From Streptomyces aurantiogriseus (GTDB taxonomy: Bacteria > Actinomycetota > Actinomycetes > Streptomycetales > Streptomycetaceae), in contig NZ_BMSX01000018.1 of the NCBI RefSeq assembly GCF_014649375.1, positions 1-64,000 of the forward strand: a stretch of DNA of 64,000 nt, read 5' to 3'. The stretch's first letter is position 1, and every line of letters starts with the position of its first letter. Positions 41,250 to 49,947 of the stretch are shown piece by piece. Below the pieces are notes generated by a model. That model ran no database searches. It was not told the DNA's origin and worked only from the letters and a program-made list of their open reading frames with translations. The position numbers and the translations under genes are program-made.

Positions 41250-42410
41250 ATGGACCACCGACTCTCCCCTGAGCTGGAGGAACTCCGCCGCACGGTGGAG
41301 GAGTTCGCGCACGACGTCGTCGCGCCGAAGATCGGCGACTTCTACGAGCGGCACGAGTTCCCCTACGAGATCGTCCGCGAGATGGGCCGCATGGGCCTGT
41401 TCGGGCTGCCGTTCCCGGAGGAGTACGGCGGCATGGGCGGCGACTACCTCGCCCTGGGCATCGCGCTGGAGGAGCTGGCCCGGGTGGACTCCTCCGTCGC
41501 CATCACCCTGGAGGCCGGCGTCTCCCTGGGCGCCATGCCGATCCATCTGTTCGGCACCGCGGAGCAGAAGCGGGAATGGCTTCCCCGTCTGTGTTCCGGC
41601 GAGATCCTGGGCGCCTTCGGGCTCACGGAACCCGACGGCGGCTCGGACGCGGGCGCGACGCGGACGACGGCCCGGCTGGACGAGACGACGAACGAGTGGG
41701 TGATCAACGGCACCAAGTGCTTCATCACCAACTCGGGCACGGACATCACGGGCCTGGTGACGGTCACGGCGGTGACGGGCCGCAAGCCGGACGGCAAACC
41801 GCTGATCTCGGCGATCATCGTCCCGTCGGGCACCCCGGGCTTCACGGTCGCGGCGCCGTACTCGAAGGTGGGCTGGAACGCCTCGGACACCCGTGAGTTG
41901 TCGTTCGCCGACGTCCGCGTGCCGGCGGCGAACCTGCTCGGCGAGAAGGGCCGCGGCTACGCCCAGTTCCTGCGCATCCTCGACGAGGGCCGTATCGCCA
42001 TCGCCGCACTCGCCACCGGGCTCGCCCAGGGCTGCGTCGACGAGTCGGTGAAGTACGCGCGCGAGCGCCACGCCTTCGGCCGGCCGATCGGCGCCAACCA
42101 GGCGATCCAGTTCAAGATCGCCGACATGGAGATGAAGGCCCACACCGCCCGTCTCGCCTGGCGGGACGCGGCCTCCCGGCTGGTGGCCGGCGAGCCCTTC
42201 AAGAAAGAGGCGGCGCTGGCCAAGCTGTACTCGTCGACGATCGCCGTCGACAACGCCCGCGACGCCACCCAGATCCACGGCGGCTACGGCTTCATGAACG
42301 AGTATCCGGTGGCCCGTATGTGGCGCGACTCCAAGATCCTGGAGATCGGGGAGGGGACGAGCGAGGTGCAACGGATGTTGATCGCACGGGAGTTGGGGCT
42401 TGCGGGCTGA
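41250..42410 (+). CDS. acdH: Acyl-CoA dehydrogenase AcdH (branched/short chain)
   Basis: A 386-residue FAD enzyme. FGLTEPDGGSDAGATRTTAR is the FAD loop, IHGGYGFMNEYPVARMWRDS the conserved C-terminal helix, and LEIGEGTSEVQRMLIARELG carries Glu at the MCAD catalytic position. It matches S. coelicolor AcdH, which acts on branched and short acyl-CoAs, and so supplies methylcrotonyl-CoA from isovaleryl-CoA here. The ATG at 41250 is preferred; a GTG at 41241 that overlaps the previous stop is too close to the AAGGAG site. Confidence 0.92.
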   Translation: MDHRLSPELEELRRTVEEFAHDVVAPKIGDFYERHEFPYEIVREMGRMGLFGLPFPEEYGGMGGDYLALGIALEELARVDSSVAITLEAGVSLGAMPIHLFGTAEQKREWLPRLCSGEILGAFGLTEPDGGSDAGATRTTARLDETTNEWVINGTKCFITNSGTDITGLVTVTAVTGRKPDGKPLISAIIVPSGTPGFTVAAPYSKVGWNASDTRELSFADVRVPAANLLGEKGRGYAQFLRILDEGRIAIAALATGLAQGCVDESVKYARERHAFGRPIGANQAIQFKIADMEMKAHTARLAWRDAASRLVAGEPFKKEAALAKLYSSTIAVDNARDATQIHGGYGFMNEYPVARMWRDSKILEIGEGTSEVQRMLIARELGLAG

Positions 42411-42456
42411 GCCGAGACGGATGATGACGTAGAGCTCGAACGCATGTTTAAGTGAA

Positions 42457-42475
42457 CCCTCGTCCATCACGAGGG
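42457..42475. terminator. Short hairpin after acdH
   Basis: CCCTCGT (42457-42463) and ACGAGGG (42469-42475) form a perfect seven-bp stem with the loop CCATC, 47 bases after the acdH stop and 15 bases before the next start. It may end the liu transcript or affect translation of the beta-helix gene. Confidence 0.45.
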
Positions 42476-42489
42476 GGGTTGTTCCACAC

Positions 42490-43695
42490 ATGGGACACAC
42501 ACGAAGACTGTTCATGGGCTCGGCCGCGGCGGGCGTCCTCGCCGCGGCCTCGGGGGCGGGCACCGCGTCGGCGGCCGAGGAGGCCGCACCCACGCCCACG
42601 GACCTGGGGTGGCACGACGTCCGCGCCTACGGCGCCAAGGGCGACGGAACCACCGACGACACGGCGGCCATCCAGAAGGCCCTGGACGCGTGCGAGCCGG
42701 GCAACACCGTGTACCTGCCGGTCGGCCAGTACCGCACGAGCGCGCCGATCCGGATACCACCGGCCGTCACCCTGCAGGGCACCCACGGCGGCGGCGAGAA
42801 CGAATGGGGCACTCCCGATCCCGAGTTCGGGCTGAAGCCTCTGCCCGGGTTCACCGGGGAGGCCGTCGTACTGATCCTCGACCAGCTGAAGGGCGGCTAC
42901 TCCCGTCCGGCGCTGGAGCCGAGGATCTTCCAGCTGACCATCGACGGCAGCGCGTTGCCCCGCGCGGGCGCGGAGGTGGACGGCATCCGGGCGGTCGGTC
43001 AGATCCAGCACGTCCAGCTGCGGGACGTACAGGTCCGCAAGGTCACCGGCATCGGCATCAACACCACCTACAACACGGCCGTCCCGAAGGGGCCGCAGGC
43101 GCCGTTCTGCCTGCACTTCGAGCGGGTCTCCGTACTGTGGACGGGCAGCTTCGGCATCGCGCTGAACAACTGCACCGACTCCGTCCTCCAGGACGTGTAC
43201 GTCCTCGGCTGCAACGGCGCCGGCTGGTGGATCGCCGGCACGGGCAACTCCACCTTCACCAACTGCCGGGCCGAGTGGTCGGGCAAGGAGGGTTTCCTGC
43301 TCAAGGACTGGTCGGGGGTCATGCAGTTCACCGGCTGCTCCACCGACCGCAACACCTACGACGGCATCAAGGTGGAGAACAAGGACGGCCGGGGCATCCT
43401 CCAGCTCAGCGGTTGCCGCCTGACCCGCGACGGCCGCAACGGCGGCCAGGGCGGGGGTGGTTACGCCGGGCTGAAGGTGGTGAACTCCACCGCCAAGGTT
43501 CTCGCCGACGGCCTCCTCGTCACCGCCGGCAACGACGACGACGGCGCCCAGCAGGCCTCCCCGGCGTACGGCGTCTCCGTCGCGAACTCCGCCTTCACAG
43601 TGGTCGGTTCGGGGTTCGTGGACGGTGTGGAGACCGACTGGCGCGACGGCGGCGGCAACCGCCTCCTGAAGAACGGGGCCGTCCTCAGCGTCTGA
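42490..43695 (+). CDS. Secreted right-handed beta-helix (pectate lyase superfamily) protein
   Basis: A 401-residue exported protein. A twin-arginine-like signal (MGHTRRLFMGSAAAGVLAAA) is cleaved near ASA-AEE. The mature part begins DVRAYGAKGDGTTDDTAAIQ, the start motif of the pectate lyase 3 / tailspike-like beta-helix family. It continues with repeating turns such as FTNCRAEWSGKEGFLLKDWS and LQLSGCRLTRDGRNG. It probably binds or cuts a polysaccharide outside the cell. No ribosome site close to the ATG was seen. It follows the liu operon but has no evident link to it. Confidence 0.83.
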   Translation: MGHTRRLFMGSAAAGVLAAASGAGTASAAEEAAPTPTDLGWHDVRAYGAKGDGTTDDTAAIQKALDACEPGNTVYLPVGQYRTSAPIRIPPAVTLQGTHGGGENEWGTPDPEFGLKPLPGFTGEAVVLILDQLKGGYSRPALEPRIFQLTIDGSALPRAGAEVDGIRAVGQIQHVQLRDVQVRKVTGIGINTTYNTAVPKGPQAPFCLHFERVSVLWTGSFGIALNNCTDSVLQDVYVLGCNGAGWWIAGTGNSTFTNCRAEWSGKEGFLLKDWSGVMQFTGCSTDRNTYDGIKVENKDGRGILQLSGCRLTRDGRNGGQGGGGYAGLKVVNSTAKVLADGLLVTAGNDDDGAQQASPAYGVSVANSAFTVVGSGFVDGVETDWRDGGGNRLLKNGAVLSV

Positions 43696-43707
43696 GGCCG
43701 ACGCCCT

Positions 43708-44277
43708 CTACTTCTTCACGACCCCCGTGTTGGCCAGCCCGCCGTACATGTTGACCGTGTCCCCGTACTGGTAGTTCTTCGGATTGATCTGCAGGCTCTC
43801 CACCCGGACCTGGAACTCGGCCTCCGGGTTCTCGATGGCGTTGACGATGTACTGGACGAGCTGCCGCAGCTGCTCCGGGTTGGGCAGCGTCACCAGGGCC
43901 GTGGAGGCGCTGTTCGTCTCCACGGCCAGGACGTGTTCGTCCGGCGCGCTCCACAGCTTCAGCATCCGCACGAACAGCCAGACCACCAGCGCGCCCCCCA
44001 GAAGCAACAGCATTACCTGCACGCTGTCGTCGTCGGCGACCACCTGGATGACGACCGACGCCACGACGGTGAGGGCCGTCCACTTCAGGAAGTCGGTGAG
44101 GGCCTCCATCCGCTTCGGCCGGAGCACGAGGGTGTGCACCCGCGTGACGTTGTGCAGCGGATAGGCCGCCTCTCCGACCCACAGCAGCCGCTTGCTCACC
44201 TTGAGGTCGACACCGACCGCACGTCTCGGAGGCGTCGGCATCGGCAGCGCTCCGCCGAGAGTTCCCTTGGTCTCCAC
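43708..44277 (-). CDS. DUF6232-like membrane protein
   Basis: A 189-residue protein. DLKVSKRLLWVGEAAYPLHN and VTRVHTLVLRPKRMEALTDF are followed by two membrane helices (FLKWTALTVVASVVIQVVA and VMLLLLGGALVVWLFVRML) and a soluble domain (HVLAVETNSASTALVTLPNP, EQLRQLVQYIVNAIENP). The pattern matches the actinobacterial DUF6232 family (from memory). The GTG at 44277 follows GGGGGGA; an upstream in-frame ATG at 44322 exists. It is convergent with the beta-helix gene. Function unknown. Confidence 0.72.
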   Translation of the reverse strand: METKGTLGGALPMPTPPRRAVGVDLKVSKRLLWVGEAAYPLHNVTRVHTLVLRPKRMEALTDFLKWTALTVVASVVIQVVADDDSVQVMLLLLGGALVVWLFVRMLKLWSAPDEHVLAVETNSASTALVTLPNPEQLRQLVQYIVNAIENPEAEFQVRVESLQINPKNYQYGDTVNMYGGLANTGVVKK

Positions 44278-44456
44278 AAGTCCCCCCGTCAGCACATACA
44301 CCCGTGACCGCGTGAGGACCATTAAGCGCTCGAAGCCGGTTGAACAAGAGGCGATTTACGGCCAACTCCCTTTTACTTCCGGCAAGTTGACCGAAGCGGG
44401 ACGGTCACAGACATCCCACAGGATGTGGATCACACCCCCCACCCCTGGACAGGATC

Positions 44457-44475
44457 TGAGGTTAGGCTAACCTAC
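44457..44475. promoter_or_regulatory. Iron box (DmdR/IdeR operator) upstream of desE
   Basis: TGAGGTTAGGCTAACCTAC is a near match to the 19-base actinobacterial iron box TTAGGTTAGGCTCACCTAA and lies 47 bases before the desE start. The iron-bound DmdR repressor should bind here when iron is plentiful and shut off siderophore uptake. Confidence 0.9.
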
Positions 44476-44522
44476 CTTCGAATTGTCCTGCGGTATCCGC
44501 ACGTTCGAAAGCAGCCACACTC

Positions 44523-45572
44523 ATGTCCCACACCAGAGCCACCCACCTCACCCGCCGTGGCATCATCGCCGCTGGTGGCGCCCTCGGTCTCGGTGCCGTC
44601 CTCGCGGCCTGCGGGGACGACGACGCGAAAAGCAGTGGCTCGGAATCGACGTCGAGCGCCTCCGCCAAGTCCGGCCCGTGGACGTTCAAGGACGACCGCG
44701 GCACCACGGTGAAGCTCGACAAGATCCCCGCGAACATCGTCGCGTTCACCGGCGTCGCCGCCGCCCTTTACGACTACGGCATCCAGGTCAAGGGTGTTTT
44801 CGGCCCGACCAAGACCACCGACGGCAAGGCCGACGTCCAGGCCGGCGACATGGACATCACCAAGGTCGAGATCCTGGGCAACGTCTGGGACGAGTTCAAC
44901 GTCGAGAAGTACGCGGCGCTCGCCCCCGACGTCCTCATCTCCACGATGTTCGACAACGCCGGCGCCCTCTGGTACGTCCCCGAGGCCTCCAAGGACAAGA
45001 TCGCCAAGCTCGCCCCGAGCGTCGGCATCTCCGTCTACGACCGTCAGCTCACCGCGCCCCTGGAGCGCATGTGGGAGCTCGCCGAGTCCCTCGGTGCCGA
45101 CATGGCCGCCACCAAGGTCACCGACGCCAAGAAGCGGTTCGAGGCCGCGGCCACCCGGCTGCGCGCGGCCGCCAAGGCCAAGCCCGACATCAAGGTCCTG
45201 GCCGGTTCCGCGGCCGACCAGCTCTTCTACGTCTCCGGCACCAACCTCTCCATCGACCTGGAGTACTTCAAGGCCCTCGGCGTGAACTTCGTCGAGCCGC
45301 CGGAGAGCGCGAAGAAGGCCGGCGGCGGCTGGTTCGAGTCCCTGAGCTGGGAGAACGTCGACAAGTACCCGGCGGACATCATCATGCTGGACGACCGGTC
45401 CCAGGCGCTGCAGCCTGCGGCGATCACGAAGCCGACGTGGAAGCAGCTGCCCGCCGTCAAGGCTGGGCAGGTCATCGCCCGGTCGCCGGAGCCGATCCTG
45501 TCGTACGACAAGTGCGTGCCGCTTCTCGAGAACCTCGCGAAGGCTCTGGAGACGGCGAAGAAGGTCGCCTGA
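44523..45572 (+). CDS. desE: Ferrioxamine-binding lipoprotein of the iron ABC importer
   Basis: A 349-residue solute-binding lipoprotein. The signal MSHTRATHLTRRGIIAAGGA ends in the lipobox LAAC at Cys30; a Ser-rich linker follows, and then the FecB/FhuD-type fold (IPANIVAFTGVAAALYDYGI, AALAPDVLISTMFDNAGALW). DesE captures ferrioxamines outside the membrane and hands them to an ABC permease not encoded here. The iron box upstream and the desABCD operon downstream support the assignment. Confidence 0.93.
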   Translation: MSHTRATHLTRRGIIAAGGALGLGAVLAACGDDDAKSSGSESTSSASAKSGPWTFKDDRGTTVKLDKIPANIVAFTGVAAALYDYGIQVKGVFGPTKTTDGKADVQAGDMDITKVEILGNVWDEFNVEKYAALAPDVLISTMFDNAGALWYVPEASKDKIAKLAPSVGISVYDRQLTAPLERMWELAESLGADMAATKVTDAKKRFEAAATRLRAAAKAKPDIKVLAGSAADQLFYVSGTNLSIDLEYFKALGVNFVEPPESAKKAGGGWFESLSWENVDKYPADIIMLDDRSQALQPAAITKPTWKQLPAVKAGQVIARSPEPILSYDKCVPLLENLAKALETAKKVA

Positions 45573-45582
45573 CGACCTGGGT

Positions 45583-45672
45583 GGTTGAGGTGCGTGGGCG
45601 GCTGCGGGCCGGTTGTGGCTGGTCGCGCCGACAGGCGGAGCCGCATATCGACGCAGCCCCGCGCCCCCAGGT
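45583..45672. repeat. Dispersed Streptomyces intergenic repeat between desE and the SIP gene
   Basis: The stretch beginning TTGAGGTGCGTGGGCGGC and including CGGGCCGGTTGTGGCTGGTC and CGCAGCCCCGCGCCCCCAG resembles a repeat common between Streptomyces genes (recognised from memory). It fills most of the 133-base gap and is not coding. Confidence 0.5.
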
Positions 45673-45705
45673 GAGTCACCCCTCCCCACGTTTCCAGGAG
45701 CACCC

Positions 45706-46527
45706 ATGAGCACGGCCGTCGACGCCCCCTTCCGTTTCTTCTCCCTTCAGGTCGTACGGACTCGGCGGCTCGGGTCGTCTCTCGTCCGGGTCTCCTTCGC
45801 CGGGGAGGATCTGCGGCACTTCTTCTCCGACGGGTACGACCAGTCCCTGTCGCTGTTCCTGCCGCACCCGGGCCAGACCGAGCCGCAGGTTCCGTACGAA
45901 CTCGGGGACGGCTGGTGGCAGGCCTGGCGTGAACTCCCGGACGACGTACGGGCCGTGATGCGGTCGTACACGCTGCGGTCGCTGCGGCGGGACGGCCTCG
46001 GGCGCACCACGGAGATCGACATCGACTTCGTGCTGCACACCCCCGCCGGGCCCGCCTCCGCATGGGCCTCACGCGCGGCCGCCGGGGACCAGGTCGTGCT
46101 CCTCGGGCCGGCCGTCGCCGACAACCGGGCGATACGTTTCCGCCCGCCGCAGGACACCGACCTGGTGCTGCTGTGGGGCGACGAGACGGCTCTCCCGGCG
46201 ATCGCCTCGATCCTGGAGTCGCTTCCGGCCGGGCAGCGCGTCCGGGCGTGGCTGGAAGTGCACGACCCCGGGAACGTGCAGGACCTGGTGACCGCGGCGG
46301 ACGCCGAGGTGACCTGGCTGGATGCGGGGGCCTCTCTCGACGCCCTGCGCGAAGCCCGGGTCCCGGCCGGCCGGCAGCCGTACGTCTGGATCGCGGGTGA
46401 GTCGGGGTGCGTGAAGTCGCTGCGCCGGCACTTCGTGCAGGAGCGCGGCATCGATCGACGCCGGGTCACCTTCGTCGGGTACTGGCGTCAGGGTCTGAGC
46501 GAGGAGCAGCTCCGCGAGCAGGAGTGA
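45706..46527 (+). CDS. Siderophore-interacting protein (ViuB-type ferric reductase)
   Basis: A 273-residue FAD-binding reductase. An N-terminal FAD barrel (LGSSLVRVSFAGEDLRHFFS, with VMRSYTLRSLRRDG as the R-x-Y-T/S FAD motif) is followed by an NAD(P)H domain (LLWGDETALPAIASILESLP and WIAGESGCVKSLRRHFVQER). It should reduce Fe3+ in imported ferrioxamine and free the iron. AGGAG lies six bases before the ATG. It sits between desE and desA and so belongs functionally with the desferrioxamine locus. Confidence 0.9.
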   Translation: MSTAVDAPFRFFSLQVVRTRRLGSSLVRVSFAGEDLRHFFSDGYDQSLSLFLPHPGQTEPQVPYELGDGWWQAWRELPDDVRAVMRSYTLRSLRRDGLGRTTEIDIDFVLHTPAGPASAWASRAAAGDQVVLLGPAVADNRAIRFRPPQDTDLVLLWGDETALPAIASILESLPAGQRVRAWLEVHDPGNVQDLVTAADAEVTWLDAGASLDALREARVPAGRQPYVWIAGESGCVKSLRRHFVQERGIDRRRVTFVGYWRQGLSEEQLREQE

Positions 46528-46597
46528 TTCCCGCTGAGGCAAAGCCCGTTGAGACGTGATCACAGTCACGGCAGGGGCCGGGTTTCAGCCGCGCAGC

Positions 46598-46616
46598 TTA
46601 GGTTAGGCTTACCTAA
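46598..46616. promoter_or_regulatory. Iron box upstream of desA
   Basis: TTAGGTTAGGCTTACCTAA is an almost perfect 19-base palindromic iron box, 70 bases before the desA start. It should let DmdR repress the whole desABCD operon in iron-rich conditions. Confidence 0.93.
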
Positions 46617-46686
46617 GTTGAATCTGAGGTTCCGCCCCTGAGTCCGTCCCGCAGCGGACCCGTCCCCACCCCGGAGGACCCCCACC

Positions 46687-48129
46687 ATGCGCTCGCACCT
46701 GCTCAATGACACGACCGCGGAGCAGTACCGCCGCTCCGTGACCGAAGGAGTCGAGCGGGTGGCCGCCAAACTCGCCGCCACCGACCGTCCGTTCACCGGC
46801 GTCACGGTCGACGCCCTCGCTCCCCGCATCGAGCAGATCGACCTCGACAAGCCCCTGCACGACACGACGGCGGTCCTGGACGAGCTGGAGGAGGTCTACC
46901 TCCGCGACGCGATCTACTTCCACCACCCCCGCTACCTCGCCCACCTCAACTGCCCGGTCGTCATCCCGGCCGTGCTGGGCGAAGCGGTCCTCTCCGCCGT
47001 CAACTCCTCCCTCGACACCTGGGACCAGTCGGCCGGCGGCACCCTCATCGAGCGCAAACTGATCGACTGGACGGCCGCCCGCATCGGCCTCGGGCCGGCC
47101 GCCGACGGCGTGTTCACCTCGGGCGGCTCGCAGTCCAACCTCCAGGCGCTGCTGCTGGCCCGGGAAGAGGCCAAGAGCAACTCCCTGGCGAAACTGCGCA
47201 TCTTCGCCTCCGAGGTCAGCCACTTCAGCGTGAAGAAGTCGGCGAAACTGCTGGGGCTGGGCCAGGACGCCGTGGTCTCCATCCCCGTCGACCACGACAA
47301 GCGCATGCAGACCGTCGCCCTCGCCCACGAGCTGGAGCGCTGCGCGAAGGACGGCCTGGTCCCCATGGCCGTCGTCGCCACCGCCGGCACCACCGACTTC
47401 GGCTCCATCGACCCGCTGCCCGAGATCGCCGAGCTGTGCGAGCAGTTCGGGGCGTGGATGCATGTCGACGCCGCCTACGGCTGCGGCCTGCTCGCCTCGG
47501 TGAAGTACCGCGACCGCATCGACGGCATCGAGCGCGCCGACTCCGTCACCGTCGACTACCACAAGTCCTTCTTCCAGCCGGTGAGTTCGTCCGCGGTGCT
47601 GGTCAAGGACGCGGCCACGCTGCGCCACGCCACCTACCACGCCGAGTACCTGAACCCGCGTCGGATGGTGCAGGAACGTATCCCCAACCAGGTGGACAAG
47701 TCCCTGCAGACCACGCGCCGCTTCGACGCGCTCAAGCTGTGGATGACCCTGCGCGTGATGGGCGCCGACGGCATCGGCCAGCTCTTCGACGAGGTCTGCG
47801 ACCTGGCCGTCGAGGGCTGGAAGCTGCTGGCCGCCGACCCGCGCTTCGACGTCGTCGTGCAGCCGTCGCTGTCCACCCTGGTCTTCCGCTACATCCCGCA
47901 GGCCGTCACCGATCCGGCCGAGATCGACCGCGCCAACCTCTACGCCCGCAAGGCCCTGTTCGCCTCCGGCGACGCCGTGGTCGCCGGTACCAAGGTGGGC
48001 GGCCGCCACTACCTGAAGTTCACCCTGCTCAACCCCGAGACCACGACGGCCGACATCGCCGCCGTCCTCGACCTGATCGCCGGCCACGCCGAGCAGTACC
48101 TGGGAGAGTCCCTTGACCGCGCTTCCTGA
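46687..48129 (+). CDS. desA: Lysine decarboxylase DesA (PLP-dependent)
   Basis: A 480-residue group II decarboxylase turning L-lysine into cadaverine, the first step of desferrioxamine synthesis. It has DGVFTSGGSQSNLQALLLAR, the Asp of HVDAAYGCGLLASVKY and the PLP lysine in SVTVDYHKSFFQPVSSSAVL. CGGAGG precedes the ATG. The gene heads an operon with desB (17-base overlap), desC and desD, all under the iron box at 46598. Confidence 0.95.
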   Translation: MRSHLLNDTTAEQYRRSVTEGVERVAAKLAATDRPFTGVTVDALAPRIEQIDLDKPLHDTTAVLDELEEVYLRDAIYFHHPRYLAHLNCPVVIPAVLGEAVLSAVNSSLDTWDQSAGGTLIERKLIDWTAARIGLGPAADGVFTSGGSQSNLQALLLAREEAKSNSLAKLRIFASEVSHFSVKKSAKLLGLGQDAVVSIPVDHDKRMQTVALAHELERCAKDGLVPMAVVATAGTTDFGSIDPLPEIAELCEQFGAWMHVDAAYGCGLLASVKYRDRIDGIERADSVTVDYHKSFFQPVSSSAVLVKDAATLRHATYHAEYLNPRRMVQERIPNQVDKSLQTTRRFDALKLWMTLRVMGADGIGQLFDEVCDLAVEGWKLLAADPRFDVVVQPSLSTLVFRYIPQAVTDPAEIDRANLYARKALFASGDAVVAGTKVGGRHYLKFTLLNPETTTADIAAVLDLIAGHAEQYLGESLDRAS

Positions 48130-49399
48130 CCCCACGAACAAGACCTACGACTTCGTGGGCATCGGGCTCGGCCCCTTCAACCTCGGCCTGGCCTGTCTGA
48201 CCGAGCCCATCGACGAACTCGACGGCGTCTTCCTCGACTCCAAGCCCGACTTCGAGTGGCACGCCGGCATGTTCCTCGACGGCGCCCACCTGCAGACGCC
48301 GTTCATGTCGGACCTGGTCACCCTCGCCGACCCGACCTCGCCGTACTCCTTCCTCAACTACCTGAAGGAGAAGGGCCGGCTGTACTCGTTCTACATCCGC
48401 GAGAACTTCTACCCGCTGCGGGTCGAGTACGACGACTACTGCCGCTGGGCCGCGAACAAGCTGAGCAGCGTCCGGTTCAACACGACGGTCACCGAGGTGA
48501 CGTACGAGGACGAGCTGTACGTCGTGAGGACCGCGGCCGGTGAGGAGTTCCGCGCCCCTCGCCTGGTCCTCGGCACCGGCACCGTCCCCTTCGTCCCGGA
48601 GCCCTGCCGGGGCCTGGACGGCGACCTCTTCCACAACGCGCAGTACATGCAGCGCAAGGCGGAGCTGCGGACGAAGAAGTCCATCACGATCGTCGGCAGC
48701 GGCCAGAGCGCCGCCGAGATCTACCACGAGCTGCTCGCCGAGATCGACGTCCACGGCTACCAGCTCAACTGGGTCACCCGCTCCCCGCGGTTCTTCCCGC
48801 TGGAGTACACCAAACTGACCCTGGAGATGACGTCCCCGGACTACATCGACTACTTCCGCGCCCTGCCCGAGGAGACCCGCTACCGGCTGGAGAAGCAGCA
48901 GAAGGGCCTGTTCAAGGGCATCAACTCGGACCTCATCGACTCGATCTTCGACCTGCTCTACCAGAAGAACGTCGAGAGCGGCGACCGGCCGGTGCCCACC
49001 CGTCTGCTCACCAACTCCACGCTGCACAGCGCGCGGTACGAGAACGGGCAGTACACGCTCGGCTTCCGCCAGGACGAGCAGGGCAAGGACTACGAGATCG
49101 ACACCGAGGGCCTGGTGCTGGCCACCGGCTACCACTACGAGCCGCCGGCCTTCCTCGAGCCGGTCCGCGACCGCCTCCGCTTCGACGGGCACGGCCGCTT
49201 CGACGTGGCCCGCAACTACGCCATCGACACCACGGGCCGCGGCGTCTTCCTGCAGAACGCCGGCGTGCACACGCACAGCATCACCAGCCCGGACCTCGGC
49301 ATGGGCCCCTACCGCAACAGCTACATCATCCGTGAGCTGCTCGGCAGCGAGTACTACCCGGTCGAGAAGACCATCGCGTTCCAGGAGTTCGCAGTATGA
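48113..49399 (+). CDS. desB: Cadaverine N-monooxygenase DesB
   Basis: A 428-residue flavin-dependent N-hydroxylase of the lysine/ornithine monooxygenase family; it makes N-hydroxycadaverine. GIGLGPFNLGLACLTEP is the FAD site, TIVGSGQSAAEIYHELLAEI the NADPH site and LATGYHYEPP the late conserved motif. It starts with TTG at 48113, six bases after GGGAGA and inside the end of desA, so it is coupled to desA translation. Confidence 0.95.
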   Translation: MTALPDPTNKTYDFVGIGLGPFNLGLACLTEPIDELDGVFLDSKPDFEWHAGMFLDGAHLQTPFMSDLVTLADPTSPYSFLNYLKEKGRLYSFYIRENFYPLRVEYDDYCRWAANKLSSVRFNTTVTEVTYEDELYVVRTAAGEEFRAPRLVLGTGTVPFVPEPCRGLDGDLFHNAQYMQRKAELRTKKSITIVGSGQSAAEIYHELLAEIDVHGYQLNWVTRSPRFFPLEYTKLTLEMTSPDYIDYFRALPEETRYRLEKQQKGLFKGINSDLIDSIFDLLYQKNVESGDRPVPTRLLTNSTLHSARYENGQYTLGFRQDEQGKDYEIDTEGLVLATGYHYEPPAFLEPVRDRLRFDGHGRFDVARNYAIDTTGRGVFLQNAGVHTHSITSPDLGMGPYRNSYIIRELLGSEYYPVEKTIAFQEFAV

Positions 49400-49947
49400 G
49401 CACCACCACCACCGTCGGCCCCCTCACCCTGCGCCCCCTCGACCCCCTCAAGGACGCCGAGCTGCTGCACACCTGGGTCACGCACCCCAAGGCGGCCTTC
49501 TGGATGATGCAGGAAGCGAAACTGGAGGACGTCGAGCGCGCGTACATGGAGATCGCGGCCGACGAGCACCACCACGCCCTGCTCGGTCTGCACGACGGCG
49601 AGCCGGCCTTCCTGATGGAGTACTACGACCCGGCCCACCGCGAGCTGGTCGGCCTGTACGAGCCGCAGCCCGGTGACGTCGGCATGCACTTCCTGGTCGC
49701 CCCCACCGACCGGCCCGTGCACGGCTTCACCCGCGCCGTCATCACCGCCGTGATGGCGCACCTCTTCACCGACCCCGCCACCGTCCGCGTGGTCGTCGAG
49801 CCGGACGTCTCCAACCAGGCCGTCCACGCCCTCAACGAGGCCGTCGGCTTCGTCCCGGAGCGGGAGATCCAGAAGCCGGAGAAGAAGGCGTTGCTGAGCT
49901 TCTGCACGCGGGAGCAGTTCGTCGCCGCGACGGGGGTGGCCGCATGA
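49396..49947 (+). CDS. desC: Acyltransferase DesC (IucB/GNAT type)
   Basis: A 183-residue acyltransferase that adds succinyl or acetyl from CoA to N-hydroxycadaverine. LRPLDPLKDAELLHTWVTHP is the usual start of the AlcB/IucB family. GMHFLVAPTDRPVHGFTRAV holds the CoA-binding region and RVVVEPDVSNQAVHALNEAV the following helix. The ATG overlaps desB (ATGA) and the stop overlaps desD in the same way. Confidence 0.94.
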   Translation: MSTTTTVGPLTLRPLDPLKDAELLHTWVTHPKAAFWMMQEAKLEDVERAYMEIAADEHHHALLGLHDGEPAFLMEYYDPAHRELVGLYEPQPGDVGMHFLVAPTDRPVHGFTRAVITAVMAHLFTDPATVRVVVEPDVSNQAVHALNEAVGFVPEREIQKPEKKALLSFCTREQFVAATGVAA

